A stretch of 64,000 bases of DNA from assembly GCF_009828115.1 (NCBI RefSeq), contig NZ_WTYL01000001.1, positions 1,054,001 to 1,118,000 of the forward strand, read 5' to 3'. Both the position numbers and the translations under genes were made by a program. Positions 50,135 through 59,714 of this stretch are shown piece after piece (position 1 is the first letter of the stretch; each line of letters opens with the position of its first letter). The notes beneath the pieces are model-generated. The model worked only from the letters and a program-made list of their open reading frames with translations. It had not been told where the DNA came from and made no database searches. The stretch comes from Allopontixanthobacter sediminis (GTDB lineage: Bacteria; Pseudomonadota; Alphaproteobacteria; Sphingomonadales; Sphingomonadaceae).

Positions 50135-52540
50135 ATGCGACGTATGAAGCGGAACGCGCTGGCTATCGGTGTTTGCCTGGCAGCGCTGCAATTGGCTCCC
50201 ATCGCCCCACTCGCAGCGCAGCAGGTCGCGGTCGAACGGGCAATGCCCGATGCGCCTTACTGGAATGCCAACCTCCCGGTCGAACAACGGGTGGAAGACC
50301 TGCTCTCGCGCATGACGCTGGAAGAAAAGGTCGCGCAGATCATCACGGTGTGGGACGGTAAAGGCGCAATCCAGGGCGATGGAGATGATTTCGATCCTGC
50401 CAAGGCTTCGACCCGCTATCCCGATGGGATTGGCCAGGTCGCTCGCCCTTCCGACCGTGCCGGCCCCTCCAGCCCCCGTGTCGTCCCGCGCCGCAATATC
50501 GAAGACAGTGTCCGCTATGTCGTGGACGCGCAGAAATGGGCGATGGAGAACACCCGTCTCGGCATTCCCGTCCTGTTTCACGAGGAATCACTGCACGGCT
50601 TCGCGGCCAAGGACGCAACGTCCTTTCCGCAATCGATCGGCCTCGCCAGCACCTGGGATCCTGATCTCGTCCGCGAGATCAACGACCTGATTGCCGGTGA
50701 GGTCCGCGCGCGCGGCGTCCACCAGGTTCTCTCCCCCGTGGTGGATGTCGCGCGCGATCCGCGCTGGGGCCGGATCGAGGAGACCTTTGGCGAAGACCCG
50801 TTTCTCGTCGGTGAAATGGGCGTTGCGTCGGTCGAAGGTCTGACCGGCGTCGGTACCGACCGCACGCTGCAGCCGGGCCAGGTCCTGGCTACGCTCAAGC
50901 ATATGACCGGCCACGGTCAGCCCGAAAGCGGCACCAATGTCGGCCCTGCCCAAATCAGCGAGCGCACACTGCGCGAAATGTTCTTCCCGCCGTTCGAACA
51001 GGTAGTCAAACGGACCGCCATCGACGCGGTAATGGCGAGCTACAACGAGATCGATGGCATCCCGTCGCACTCCAACAGCTGGCTGCTCAACGACGTGCTG
51101 CGCGGCGAATGGGGTTTCCGCGGTGCCGTGGTGTCGGACTATTACGCGATCGAGGACCTTGCACGGCTTCACAAGATTGTCCCCGATTACAAGGCCGCGG
51201 GCGCGCTGGCGTTGATGTCCGGGGTCGATGTCGACCTGCCGCAAGGCGCCGGGTTCGAAACCTTGGTTGCTAGCGTAAAGGACGGCACCGTACCCGTCGC
51301 CGCCGTCGACCAGGCAGCCCGCCGTTTCCTGACTTCGAAATTTCATGCCGGCCTGTTCGATAATCCCTGGCCGGATCTGCAGACGGCGATGACCTCCAAC
51401 GGTCCAGAAGGCGTGGCGCTCGCGCTCAAGGCTGCGGAAAAATCGCTCGTCCTCCTCAAGAACGACGGGGTCCTGCCGCTCGAACTGCCGCGCGCAGGCG
51501 CAAAGAAGCCGGTGATTGCGGTCATCGGTCCCAACGCCGACGTGGCCAGGCTAGGCGGCTATTACGGAGAACCGCGCGCCAGCGTGACACCGCTGCAGGG
51601 TATCCGGCAATTGGTCGGTGACCGGGCTACGATTGTGTCGTCGATGGGCGTCGAAATCGTCAAGGGCGACAGCGACTGGTGGGATGACGAAGTTATCCTC
51701 GGCGATCCGGCCGAAAACCGGCGGCGCATCGCCGAAGCGGTCGAAGTGGCCAAGGACGCCGACACCATCCTGCTGTTTATCGGCGACACCGAGAAGACCA
51801 GCCGCGAAGGTTGGGCCGATGCCCACTTGGGCGACCGCACCAGCCTCGACCTGGTCGGCGAACAGAATGAATTGTTCCTCGCGCTAAAGGCGCTCGGCAA
51901 GCCGGTGGTGGCGGTGCTGGTCAATGGCCGGCCGCCCAGTTACCCGGTCGTCGCCGAGCAGGCCGACGCCATCCTCGAAACCTGGTACGCCGGGGAACAG
52001 CAGGGGAATGCCATCGCCAAGGCCTTGTTCGGCCAGGTCAATCCGGGCGGCAAGATGCCCGTCAGCACCGCGCGCAATGTGGGCCAGGTCCCGAACTTCT
52101 ACAATTACAAGCCCAGTGCGCGGCGCGGCTATCTGTTCGACGAGGTGACGCCGCTGTTCCCCTTCGGGCACGGCCTGTCCTACACCACCTTCAGCTTGAG
52201 CGCGCCGACCTTGTCCTCCGCCACAATCAAACCGGGCGACGGCGTGACCGTGAGGGTTTCGGTCAGGAATACGGGCAAGATGGCGGGCGACGAAGTGGTG
52301 CAGGTCTATCTGCGTGACGACATCAGCTCCGTCACCCGGCCGGTGAAGGAACTGGTTGGATTTGAGCGGGTGACGCTGGCACCGGGCGAAACTCGGCAGG
52401 TTGATATACCGATCCGGCCCGATGCTTTCATGCTGTGGAACCGCGACATGGAACGCGTGGTCGAACCGGGCGAATTCACGATCATGGTCGGCCCCAACTC
52501 GCAGGACCTGACCGAAACCAAGCTGACAGTCGCGCCATGA
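50135..52540 (+). CDS. GH3 beta-glucosidase/beta-xylosidase (first of tandem pair)
   Basis: An 801-residue exported GH3 enzyme with a Sec signal ending L-A-A-Q-Q. K-H-M-T-G-H-G-Q-P-E-S-G-T-N supplies the substrate-binding pair, and the nucleophile is in V-V-S-D-Y-Y-A-I-E (D335). The second alpha/beta domain carries I-G-D-T-E-K-T-S-R-E, and a fibronectin-III-like end follows (G-D-E-V-V-Q-V-Y-L-R-D). The K-H-M-T-G-H-G-Q-P pattern is shared with beta-xylosidase-type GH3 enzymes. It starts the operon GH3, GH3, GH10 and overlaps the next gene by ATGA. A GGGAGAGAG ribosome site lies just upstream of ATG 50135. The exact glycone (Xyl or Glc) is not fixed. Confidence 0.9.
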   Translation: MRRMKRNALAIGVCLAALQLAPIAPLAAQQVAVERAMPDAPYWNANLPVEQRVEDLLSRMTLEEKVAQIITVWDGKGAIQGDGDDFDPAKASTRYPDGIGQVARPSDRAGPSSPRVVPRRNIEDSVRYVVDAQKWAMENTRLGIPVLFHEESLHGFAAKDATSFPQSIGLASTWDPDLVREINDLIAGEVRARGVHQVLSPVVDVARDPRWGRIEETFGEDPFLVGEMGVASVEGLTGVGTDRTLQPGQVLATLKHMTGHGQPESGTNVGPAQISERTLREMFFPPFEQVVKRTAIDAVMASYNEIDGIPSHSNSWLLNDVLRGEWGFRGAVVSDYYAIEDLARLHKIVPDYKAAGALALMSGVDVDLPQGAGFETLVASVKDGTVPVAAVDQAARRFLTSKFHAGLFDNPWPDLQTAMTSNGPEGVALALKAAEKSLVLLKNDGVLPLELPRAGAKKPVIAVIGPNADVARLGGYYGEPRASVTPLQGIRQLVGDRATIVSSMGVEIVKGDSDWWDDEVILGDPAENRRRIAEAVEVAKDADTILLFIGDTEKTSREGWADAHLGDRTSLDLVGEQNELFLALKALGKPVVAVLVNGRPPSYPVVAEQADAILETWYAGEQQGNAIAKALFGQVNPGGKMPVSTARNVGQVPNFYNYKPSARRGYLFDEVTPLFPFGHGLSYTTFSLSAPTLSSATIKPGDGVTVRVSVRNTGKMAGDEVVQVYLRDDISSVTRPVKELVGFERVTLAPGETRQVDIPIRPDAFMLWNRDMERVVEPGEFTIMVGPNSQDLTETKLTVAP

Positions 52541-54921
52541 AGCGGCGCGAGGCACTCCGCCTGATGGCCAGCGGCAGCTTGTCGGCGCTCGCGCTGGCGC
52601 AGTCACCTCTCGCCTTCGCTCAGGCGGGTGCCGCGCGCTACAAGGACGCGTCGGCGCCGCTGGCCGCGCGCGTGGCCGACCTGATGGCGCGGATGACGCT
52701 GGAAGAAAAGGTCGAGCAACTGCGCACGGCGTGGGCAGCCAAGGGTGACATGATTGACGGCCTCGCCTTCGATCCCACCAAGGCCAGCGCGGCGTTCCCC
52801 GACGGCATCGGCCACGTCACCCGCCCCAGTGACAAGCGCGGCGTTCCGGGCATCAGCGGCGCTGCAGGCGGCACCGCGGCGCGCTGGCGCACCCCGAAGG
52901 AAACGGTCGAATTCATCAACGCCCTGCAGCGATGGGCGACCAAGGATACCACGCTCGGCATTCCGGTGCTGGTCCACGAAGAATCCCTCCACGGATACAT
53001 GGCCACCGAGGCGACCATGTTCCCGCAGGCAATCGCCCTCGCCGGGAGCTTCGACAGCGACCTTATGCGGCGGGTCCAGTCGGTCATCGCGCGCGAAGTG
53101 CGGGCCCGCGGTGTCTCGTTCGTCCTCAGCCCGGTGGTCGATATCGTCCGCGACCCACGCTGGGGCCGGATCGAGGAAACCTGGGGTGAGGATCCCTACC
53201 TCGTCGGCGAAATGGGCGTCGCCGCGGTCGAGGGTCTGCAAGGTCCCGGCAAGTTCGAGAAACTGCCGGAAGGCAAGGTCTTCGCCACGCTGAAGCACAT
53301 GACCGGTCACGGCCAGCCCGAAGCCGGCAACAATATTTCCCCTGCCCAATTGTCCGAACGCGAATTGCGGGAGAATTTCTTCCCCCCGTTCCGCGAAATC
53401 GTCGCGCGGACCTCGGTAGGCGGGGTAATGCCCAGCTATAACGAGATCGACGGGATGCCGAGCCACGCCAGCACGTGGTTGCTGGGGAGTGTCCTGCGCG
53501 GCGAGTGGGGCTTCGACGGGATCATCGCCAGCGATTACGGCGGCGTCCACGAACTCGCGACACTGCACAAGGTCGCTACCGATCTTGAAGATGCCGCACG
53601 GCAAGCGCTCGAGGCCGGCGTCGATAGTGAACTGCCCGAGGGGATGGCATTCGCGACCCTTACGGATGCGGTTCGCGCAGGGCGGATTCCGCAGTCGCTG
53701 ATCGACACTGCCTGCGCACGGATGCTGACGCTCAAGTTCCGGGCCGGATTGTTCGAGAACCCGTACGGCGACTGGGACCTGACCCGCCGGATTACCGGCA
53801 ATGCTGAAGCCCGCGCCTTGGCGCTTGAGGCCGCTCGCAAGGGGCTGTGCCTGCTGACCAACCGCAACGATACACTGCCGCTGGACCGCAAAGCGGTCGG
53901 CCGGGTGGCAGTAATCGGTCCTAACCATGCCATCGCGCGGTTGGGCGGATATTCGAGCATTCCCAAGCAAACCGTAAGCCTGATCGAGGGTCTGCGCCAG
54001 ATCGCTCCCGGGGTCGATTTCGTCACCGCGCAGGGCGTGTTCATTACCACCAGCGAAGACCGTTCGCAGGACATCATCACGCTTGCCGACCGGGAAGAGA
54101 ACCTGCGGCTGATAGCCGAAGCGGTCGAAGTCGCGCGCGCCGCTGACACGATCATCGTTGCCATCGGCGATACAGAACAGACCAGCCGCGAAGGTTTTGC
54201 TGCCAACCATCTGGGCGACCGCACCGACATCGATATCGTCGGAGAACAGAACGCGTTGGTCGATGCACTGGCCGAACTTGGCAAACCGCTGATCGTGGCA
54301 GCCTACAATGGCCGCCCGCCAAGCTGGCCCAATGTGGTCGAGAAGGCCGATGCCGTTCTCGAATGCTGGTACCCCGGCCAGGAAGGTGGCACCGCCGTGG
54401 CGGAAGCTTTGTTTGGAATCGTAAATCCCGGTGCCAAAATGCCGGTTACCGTGGTTCGCAACGAAGGCCAGATCCCCTATTTCTACAACCATAAGCCGAG
54501 CGCCCGGCGCGGCTACCTATTCGACGACAAGGGACCGATGTTCGCCTTCGGCCACGGCCTGTCCTACACCAGCTTTGCTATTTCCGAGCCGCGCCCGGCG
54601 AAACGGTCGTTCCGGCGAGACGAGCCTATCGAGGTCTCGGCCACGGTGCGCAATACGGGCTCCCGCGAGGGCGACGAAGTGGTCCAATTGTATATCACGC
54701 GGACCGATGTTTCGGTCACCCGGCCCGTCCTCGAACTAAAGGGGTTCGAACGCGTCACGCTTGCCCCCAACGAGGAGCGCAGAGTCCGGTTCTTGATCGA
54801 ACCGCGGCACCTTGCCATCTGGAACCGCGACATGGCGGAAGTCAACGAACCGGGTCCGGTCAAGCTATCGGTTGGCAGCAGCAGCGCCAGCCTCAAATCC
54901 GTCGACGTGGAGATCGCATGA
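52537..54921 (+). CDS. GH3 beta-glucosidase/beta-xylosidase (second of tandem pair)
   Basis: A 794-residue GH3 enzyme, clearly a paralogue of the preceding gene: the same blocks K-H-M-T-G-H-G-Q-P-E-A-G-N-N, nucleophile in I-I-A-S-D-Y-G-G-V-H (D333) and I-G-D-T-E-Q-T-S-R-E recur in register. The signal differs: K-R-R-E-A-L-R-L-M-A-S-G is of Tat type, so it may be exported folded. ATG 52537 overlaps the upstream stop (ATGA); the longer frame to 52435 lies in the upstream gene. The stop at 54919-54921 is followed after one base by the GH10 start. The two paralogues may act on different linkages or chain lengths. Confidence 0.9.
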   Translation: MKRREALRLMASGSLSALALAQSPLAFAQAGAARYKDASAPLAARVADLMARMTLEEKVEQLRTAWAAKGDMIDGLAFDPTKASAAFPDGIGHVTRPSDKRGVPGISGAAGGTAARWRTPKETVEFINALQRWATKDTTLGIPVLVHEESLHGYMATEATMFPQAIALAGSFDSDLMRRVQSVIAREVRARGVSFVLSPVVDIVRDPRWGRIEETWGEDPYLVGEMGVAAVEGLQGPGKFEKLPEGKVFATLKHMTGHGQPEAGNNISPAQLSERELRENFFPPFREIVARTSVGGVMPSYNEIDGMPSHASTWLLGSVLRGEWGFDGIIASDYGGVHELATLHKVATDLEDAARQALEAGVDSELPEGMAFATLTDAVRAGRIPQSLIDTACARMLTLKFRAGLFENPYGDWDLTRRITGNAEARALALEAARKGLCLLTNRNDTLPLDRKAVGRVAVIGPNHAIARLGGYSSIPKQTVSLIEGLRQIAPGVDFVTAQGVFITTSEDRSQDIITLADREENLRLIAEAVEVARAADTIIVAIGDTEQTSREGFAANHLGDRTDIDIVGEQNALVDALAELGKPLIVAAYNGRPPSWPNVVEKADAVLECWYPGQEGGTAVAEALFGIVNPGAKMPVTVVRNEGQIPYFYNHKPSARRGYLFDDKGPMFAFGHGLSYTSFAISEPRPAKRSFRRDEPIEVSATVRNTGSREGDEVVQLYITRTDVSVTRPVLELKGFERVTLAPNEERRVRFLIEPRHLAIWNRDMAEVNEPGPVKLSVGSSSASLKSVDVEIA

Positions 54922-54922
54922 C

Positions 54923-56131
54923 ATGACCAAGGGTTTCGAAATTGATCGCAGGGGCACGCTTGCGGGGCTCGCCGCGATGTCTCTGGCTGCGTGCGGCGGC
55001 GGCGGTCAAAGCGGACCGGGTGCCTCGCCCCCGGTTTCCGCCCCTCCCCCTCCGCCAGGTCCGGTCGGTTTGCCGCAGCCCGGTTTGAACACGCTCGCCG
55101 TCCCCGGCAGCCGCAAGTTCGGCACCGCGATTGCCTCGGCCCCGGGCCGGAGCGAAGCCGCTTCAGTTCAGAATTCCCGCTATACCGACATCGTCAAAAG
55201 CGAATGCGGCATCGTGGTGCCCGAAAACGAAATGAAGTGGCAGGCCGTGCGGCCAAGCGCCGACGCCTATGATTTCAGACGAATGGACGAAATAGTGGCG
55301 TGGGCGCAGGCGAACAGCGTTGCAGTTCGCGGGCATACCCTGCTGTGGCACCGGCCGCAGTGGTTCCCCGCTTGGCTCAACACCTATGATTTTGGCGCCA
55401 ATCCGGTTGCGGAAGCCGAACGGATCCTGACCGAGCATATCCGTACCGTAACGCGCCGTTACCGCGGCGTGATCTCGAGTTACGACGTCGTCAACGAAGC
55501 GATCGACCATGATCGCAACGCTACCATCGAAACCAGCCTCAGCCGTGCGATGGGCAGCCCCGAGGCGGTGCTCGATCTCGCGTTTCGCACCGCCCGCGAG
55601 GAATTGCCGGACGGCCAGCTGGTTTATAACGACTACATGAGCTGGGAACCGGCGCACCGTGCTCATTGTGACGACGTGCTGCGGCTGCTCGAAGGGTTCC
55701 GCAAGCGCGGCACTCCGGTCGATGCGCTCGGTATCCAATCGCATATCGAGATGTTCTCGATCGATCCCGCAACCGGCGTCGGCCCCTATGCCGAGCGCGA
55801 ATGGCGGCAATTCCTCGATGAAGTTACCGGCATGGGATACCGTTTGCTGATCACCGAATTCGACGTCAAGGACAAGGCGCTCCCGGCTGACATCGCAATA
55901 CGCGACCAGAAAGTCGCCGAATTCACCCGGCGCTATTTCGACTTGATGCTGGAGCATGGCGATCATCTCGATGACATCCTCGCCTGGGGGATGGTCGACA
56001 AGTTCAACTGGTTGCAGGGTTTCGACCCCGCCAAACGGCCCGACGGCCTGGAAGTCCGCGGGACACCGTATGATTCCGATTATCGTCCCAAGCCGATGCG
56101 CGATGCGATCGCGGCGTCCCTGACCGCCTGA
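54923..56131 (+). CDS. GH10 endo-1,4-beta-xylanase, lipoprotein
   Basis: A 402-residue GH10 xylanase. Signal with lipobox L-A-A-C (C24), then a Gly/Ser/Pro linker to about residue 52 that would hold the catalytic barrel away from the membrane. Barrel motifs: E-N-E-M-K-W, G-H-T-L-L-W-H, acid/base in Y-D-V-V-N-E-A (E192), nucleophile in L-I-T-E-F-D-V (E312) and W-G-M-V-D-K-F-N-W. It cuts the xylan backbone and should act at the cell surface, giving oligosaccharides for the receptor and for GH67 and GH3. ATG 54923 starts one base after the upstream stop, with GGAG ten bases ahead. A hairpin terminator follows. Confidence 0.96.
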   Translation: MTKGFEIDRRGTLAGLAAMSLAACGGGGQSGPGASPPVSAPPPPPGPVGLPQPGLNTLAVPGSRKFGTAIASAPGRSEAASVQNSRYTDIVKSECGIVVPENEMKWQAVRPSADAYDFRRMDEIVAWAQANSVAVRGHTLLWHRPQWFPAWLNTYDFGANPVAEAERILTEHIRTVTRRYRGVISSYDVVNEAIDHDRNATIETSLSRAMGSPEAVLDLAFRTAREELPDGQLVYNDYMSWEPAHRAHCDDVLRLLEGFRKRGTPVDALGIQSHIEMFSIDPATGVGPYAEREWRQFLDEVTGMGYRLLITEFDVKDKALPADIAIRDQKVAEFTRRYFDLMLEHGDHLDDILAWGMVDKFNWLQGFDPAKRPDGLEVRGTPYDSDYRPKPMRDAIAASLTA

Positions 56132-56157
56132 CCGGATTTCAATTACCGGAAGCCCTT

Positions 56158-56183
56158 GCAGCCCCGCTGGAAAGCGGGGCTGC
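56158..56183 (+). terminator. Intrinsic terminator-like hairpin after GH10
   Basis: An 11-bp perfect stem, GCAGCCCCGCT, GGAA loop, AGCGGGGCTGC, located 26 bases after the GH10 stop. Only a short T-rich stretch follows. It probably ends the GH3-GH3-GH10 transcript and could also act against read-through from the opposing receptor gene. Confidence 0.72.
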
Positions 56184-56260
56184 ACTGCGTTTGGGACGAT
56201 GCCTAGCCCCGCGCCTGCAAACCTGCGCGTTTTTCGACGTGCCCTAGATGCAAATGCAGA

Positions 56261-56292
56261 CGGGCCGCTCCCCCTTTCGGTGGAACGGCCCG
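56261..56292 (-). terminator. Terminator-like hairpin after the TonB-dependent receptor
   Basis: A GC-rich inverted repeat with outer arms CGGGCCG and CGGCCCG, one mismatch, then TCC/GGA, about 26 bases after the receptor stop when read on the minus strand. No clear T-run follows, so its strength is uncertain. Together with the hairpin at 56158 it separates the two convergent transcription units. Confidence 0.6.
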
Positions 56293-56317
56293 CAGCCCCT
56301 GTCTTGAACCAGAGAAG

Positions 56318-59300
56318 TTAGAAGTTCGCACGCACGATGAGCGAGAAACGACGGTCGTTCATGAAGTACGAACGAGGCACCAGTTGGTCGGGATCGCCGC
56401 TGTAGGCCTGGGTCGTCTTGGTGACTTCGTTGAGCAGGTTCACACCCTGCGCACCAACACGGATATTTTCCGTGAGGTTGAAGAACACCGAGGCGTCCAA
56501 CTGTCCGGTCGGCTCGTTGAAGATCGAGTAGTACGGGAAGATCACGTCCGATGCGGTGAGCAGGAAGCGTGACCGCCAGTTATACGCGGCCCGCAGTGAA
56601 ATCGGACCCTTTTCATAGAACGCGCTGACGTTGAAGTTGTGCTTCGACAATTGCTCCAGTGGCAAGTTGCCGGGAGGAACCGTAGAGTCATTGGGCACCG
56701 CCCCGCCGTTCAGGAACGTGTTCGGGAGACCCGAACTGTCGATATAGGTGTAGTTCGCCGAACCACCGAGGCCGTTGAGCAAGCCCGGCAGGAAGTCGAA
56801 CGTTTGCTGGTAGGCAACTTCAAAGCCCTTGACCTTGCCGGTACCGTCGAAGTTGGCCGGACCGCGCACCGTGACATCGCGGGTTTCGCCGCTGCCGTTG
56901 GTGATTTGTTCCGTCCGCACCGACTGGAAGAAGAAGTTATCGATGCTCTTGTAGAAGGCGTTGAACGTGAGCGAGCCGACCGGCGCAAAGTACCATTCGA
57001 GGCTGGCGTCGAACTGCCAGGCTGTCGCCGGATCAAGCGTAGGATCGCCCGCCGTACCGGTGAAGTTGCCCGACGTATCGATGCTGGATGTGAAGTAGTT
57101 CCGGATGTAGCCATTGTCTGGCCGTGTCAGCACCTTCGATACGGCGAAGCGCAGGATGAGCTCGTCGCTAAGGCCGAACTTCACGTTCAGGCTTGGCAGC
57201 AGATAATCATAGCTGTGCTTGACGTTGGTCTGTTCAAGACTGCCATCGACGAAATTCTGCAGCGAGACATAAGCCGCCTCGCCGATGTTGCAGATGCCGC
57301 CCGGTACTGCGGTGCCGCCGCCAGCCGCTGGCGGCCGGTTACGGGGCGCGCAGCGTACGGAGAACGGATCAGCGATGTTCAGACCGCCTACTGTGCCCGG
57401 CGAACGAACGCCTTGCGAGCGAACGTCGGTCTTGACCCAGCGAACTCCGATATTGCCGGTCAGGCGGACATCACCGAACAAGTCGTCGCTGCCGAAGTTG
57501 AGCATCGCGTAGGCAGCAGAATCGTACTGCTTCACCGTCTGGATGTCGGTTGGCAGGTAGGGCGAACCGTCAACCGTACCACCACGCGCGGCAAGCGGGT
57601 TCCAGCTTGGTGAGGCACCCAGTGCCCGCGCACGGTCCTGGACCGATTGGAAATAATCCACCGAACCTTCGTAATCACCGATCAGGTCACCGGCGTAATA
57701 GAATGCCCCCGGAGGTCCGGGAACCTGATTGCGGAAGAAGTCCGGGAACTCGTAGCGCTCTTGCTGTCCATCAGCTTCGGTATCGCCAAAATTGACCGGA
57801 CGGCTGCCCGACCACACTTCACTGAGCATACCCCAGTTGTACGTGGTGTAGCGGACTTCCTGCTCGCGGCCTTGGTAGCGCGCGCCGAACTTGGCACGGC
57901 GGATGAAGGAATCTTCGTCGAATTCATAATCGAGGTCAGCCCGGAACGCGAACTGATCGCCCTTGCTGTCTTCGGCGTGATCCATCGCCGCGCGCCAGAA
58001 TTGGAACCGCGGATCGGTGAAGTATTCCGCATCCGTTGCTCCTGCCAGTGCAGCACCCGGTGTCGACCAGTCGTATCCCAGGAACTGCGGCTTGTGCGGG
58101 ATCACGATGGGCAGATCGCCCGAGATATCCAGTTCGGAATCGGCAAAACTCGAACCGAAAACACTGAAATCGAGATTTTCCTTGCGCGAGTTTGCATACT
58201 GGCCGTCGAGCGTGATTTTCGCCCGATCCGTCAACTGGTGCTCCAACCGGAGGCTGTAATCGGTGTTGGTGGTTTCATCCAGCACCTGACGGCGAGCCAG
58301 CGAGTATTGCGAACCGCCGATGGGAACGAATGGTGACGCCGCCGGATCGCCGCGCCAGCCATTGCTGGCGTCAACGATATAGCCGGACTGGAAGACGTTG
58401 TTCTCGTCATAGACGAAATCGGTGAAACCACCGACCGGGCACTGCGCGCGCGGCGGAGTTTCGTCGTTGGGATCGATTACGCCGCCGCTGTCGACCACGT
58501 TCGGGCCGTTGGCGTTCTGCTGGCAGCCGATCGGATAAGTCGAATATTCGGTAAGGTCCGGCGCGGCTTCATAGGTATATTCGCCCCACGCGTTGGTGGT
58601 GTGCGAGCGGATGAATTCCGCCGTGACCATGGTGCGCTCGTCGAGACTTTCCCACTGCGCCGAGACGGCGATACCGTCACGCTTGCGGTTGAATTCCTGC
58701 GTACGGAACTGGCCGCCCACAGGAGCGACGCGGAAGTCGGCATAATCGGCAAAACCGTCTGCGCCGGCAGCGCCGAAATTACCGCAGGCCGCATTTGGCG
58801 GCGGCAGGGTCGTGGTGTCGGAACCCGATGGCAAGGGATTGCGGCAAATGAAACGGTCGCCGGTGTTGGCCGCCCGCACGGACTGTCCGTCACGAATCTG
58901 GTAGTTCGCGATCTGTAAACCGTCGGCGCGGCTCTTGATCTGTGAATAGGCGCCGCTGACCAGCAGGCCGATCCGGCCAATTCCGGTGTCCCACTGGTTG
59001 CTGATCAGGCCCGAAATGGTCGGAGTCCATTCCTTGGCCATATCACCGTAGTTGGCTTCCGCGCTGAGCGCGATCTTGAAGCCCTTGTTGTCGAATGGCT
59101 TGCGGGTGTTGAGATTGACCGTCCCGGCGAGCCCGCCTTCGATCATGTCGGCGGTCGAGTTCTTCGAGATCACCACCGAGCCGAGCAGTTCGGAGGGAAC
59201 ATCGGCAAAGTTCAGCGCTTGCCCGCCGACACCAGCGGCGAAGGCCGTACGGCCGTTGAATTCCGAGCGAACGAAGTTGAGGCCGCGAACGACAACACCG

Positions 59301-59698
59301 GAACCTTCGACAGAGAAGTGGTCCGGATCGTTCGAACCAGCGAAGCGGTTGATCGCGATCCCGGGAACGCGCTGCAGCGCCTCGGTCACCGAACGGTCAG
59401 GAAGTGCGCCGATGTCTTCGGCAGTGATAGCATCGACGACGGTGTCGGCATCACGCTTGATATCCTGGGCCTTCGCAAGCGATTGGCGGATGCCGCTGAC
59501 GACAATGACGTTACCGAGATCGTCCGAAGCCGGCTCGGCTTCTTCGGTACCGGCCGGCTGCGCATCCTGCGCATGGGCTGTCTGCCCAGCCATGAACCCG
59601 GTGACCACGATGGCCGACACACTGGTCCGCAACAACGTTTTCAGCAGGTGGTCACACCCCCCGCCAGTCCCCGAACGATTAAACGCTGATTTGATCAT
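56318..59698 (-). CDS. TonB-dependent outer-membrane receptor for oligosaccharides
   Basis: A 1126-residue receptor with a long signal (to about residue 44, A-H-A-Q), a TonB-box-like stretch near N-V-I-V-V-S-G-I-R, and a plug with T-E-A-L-Q-R-V-P-G-I-A-I-N-R-F and G-S-G-V-V-V-R-G-L. The barrel fills the rest and ends in F, as outer-membrane proteins do (R-F-S-L-I-V-R-A-N-F). Sphingomonad receptors of this size in loci of this kind import plant-polysaccharide oligosaccharides with energy from TonB. ATG 59698 has GGGAGGGG seven bases upstream. Operator site 8 begins 17 bases before the start. It is divergent from the halogenase operon. The substrate, probably xylo- or xyloglucan-oligosaccharides, is inferred. 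Confidence 0.93.
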   Translation of the reverse strand: MIKSAFNRSGTGGGCDHLLKTLLRTSVSAIVVTGFMAGQTAHAQDAQPAGTEEAEPASDDLGNVIVVSGIRQSLAKAQDIKRDADTVVDAITAEDIGALPDRSVTEALQRVPGIAINRFAGSNDPDHFSVEGSGVVVRGLNFVRSEFNGRTAFAAGVGGQALNFADVPSELLGSVVISKNSTADMIEGGLAGTVNLNTRKPFDNKGFKIALSAEANYGDMAKEWTPTISGLISNQWDTGIGRIGLLVSGAYSQIKSRADGLQIANYQIRDGQSVRAANTGDRFICRNPLPSGSDTTTLPPPNAACGNFGAAGADGFADYADFRVAPVGGQFRTQEFNRKRDGIAVSAQWESLDERTMVTAEFIRSHTTNAWGEYTYEAAPDLTEYSTYPIGCQQNANGPNVVDSGGVIDPNDETPPRAQCPVGGFTDFVYDENNVFQSGYIVDASNGWRGDPAASPFVPIGGSQYSLARRQVLDETTNTDYSLRLEHQLTDRAKITLDGQYANSRKENLDFSVFGSSFADSELDISGDLPIVIPHKPQFLGYDWSTPGAALAGATDAEYFTDPRFQFWRAAMDHAEDSKGDQFAFRADLDYEFDEDSFIRRAKFGARYQGREQEVRYTTYNWGMLSEVWSGSRPVNFGDTEADGQQERYEFPDFFRNQVPGPPGAFYYAGDLIGDYEGSVDYFQSVQDRARALGASPSWNPLAARGGTVDGSPYLPTDIQTVKQYDSAAYAMLNFGSDDLFGDVRLTGNIGVRWVKTDVRSQGVRSPGTVGGLNIADPFSVRCAPRNRPPAAGGGTAVPGGICNIGEAAYVSLQNFVDGSLEQTNVKHSYDYLLPSLNVKFGLSDELILRFAVSKVLTRPDNGYIRNYFTSSIDTSGNFTGTAGDPTLDPATAWQFDASLEWYFAPVGSLTFNAFYKSIDNFFFQSVRTEQITNGSGETRDVTVRGPANFDGTGKVKGFEVAYQQTFDFLPGLLNGLGGSANYTYIDSSGLPNTFLNGGAVPNDSTVPPGNLPLEQLSKHNFNVSAFYEKGPISLRAAYNWRSRFLLTASDVIFPYYSIFNEPTGQLDASVFFNLTENIRVGAQGVNLLNEVTKTTQAYSGDPDQLVPRSYFMNDRRFSLIVRANF

Positions 59699-59714
59699 AA
59701 GATCACCCCTCCCA

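Noticed and set aside
48837-50147. A 436-codon plus-strand open frame opposite GH67, running across the operator into the start of the GH3 gene.
   Set aside because: GH67 is certain; the mirror frame crosses a control region and resembles no family.
52603-54492. A 629-codon open frame on the minus strand opposite the second tandem GH3 gene.
   Set aside because: It is the mirror of a strongly supported GH3 gene with catalytic motifs; the translation is rich in Arg/Gly/Asp without family patterns. GC-rich codon bias leaves such frames open.
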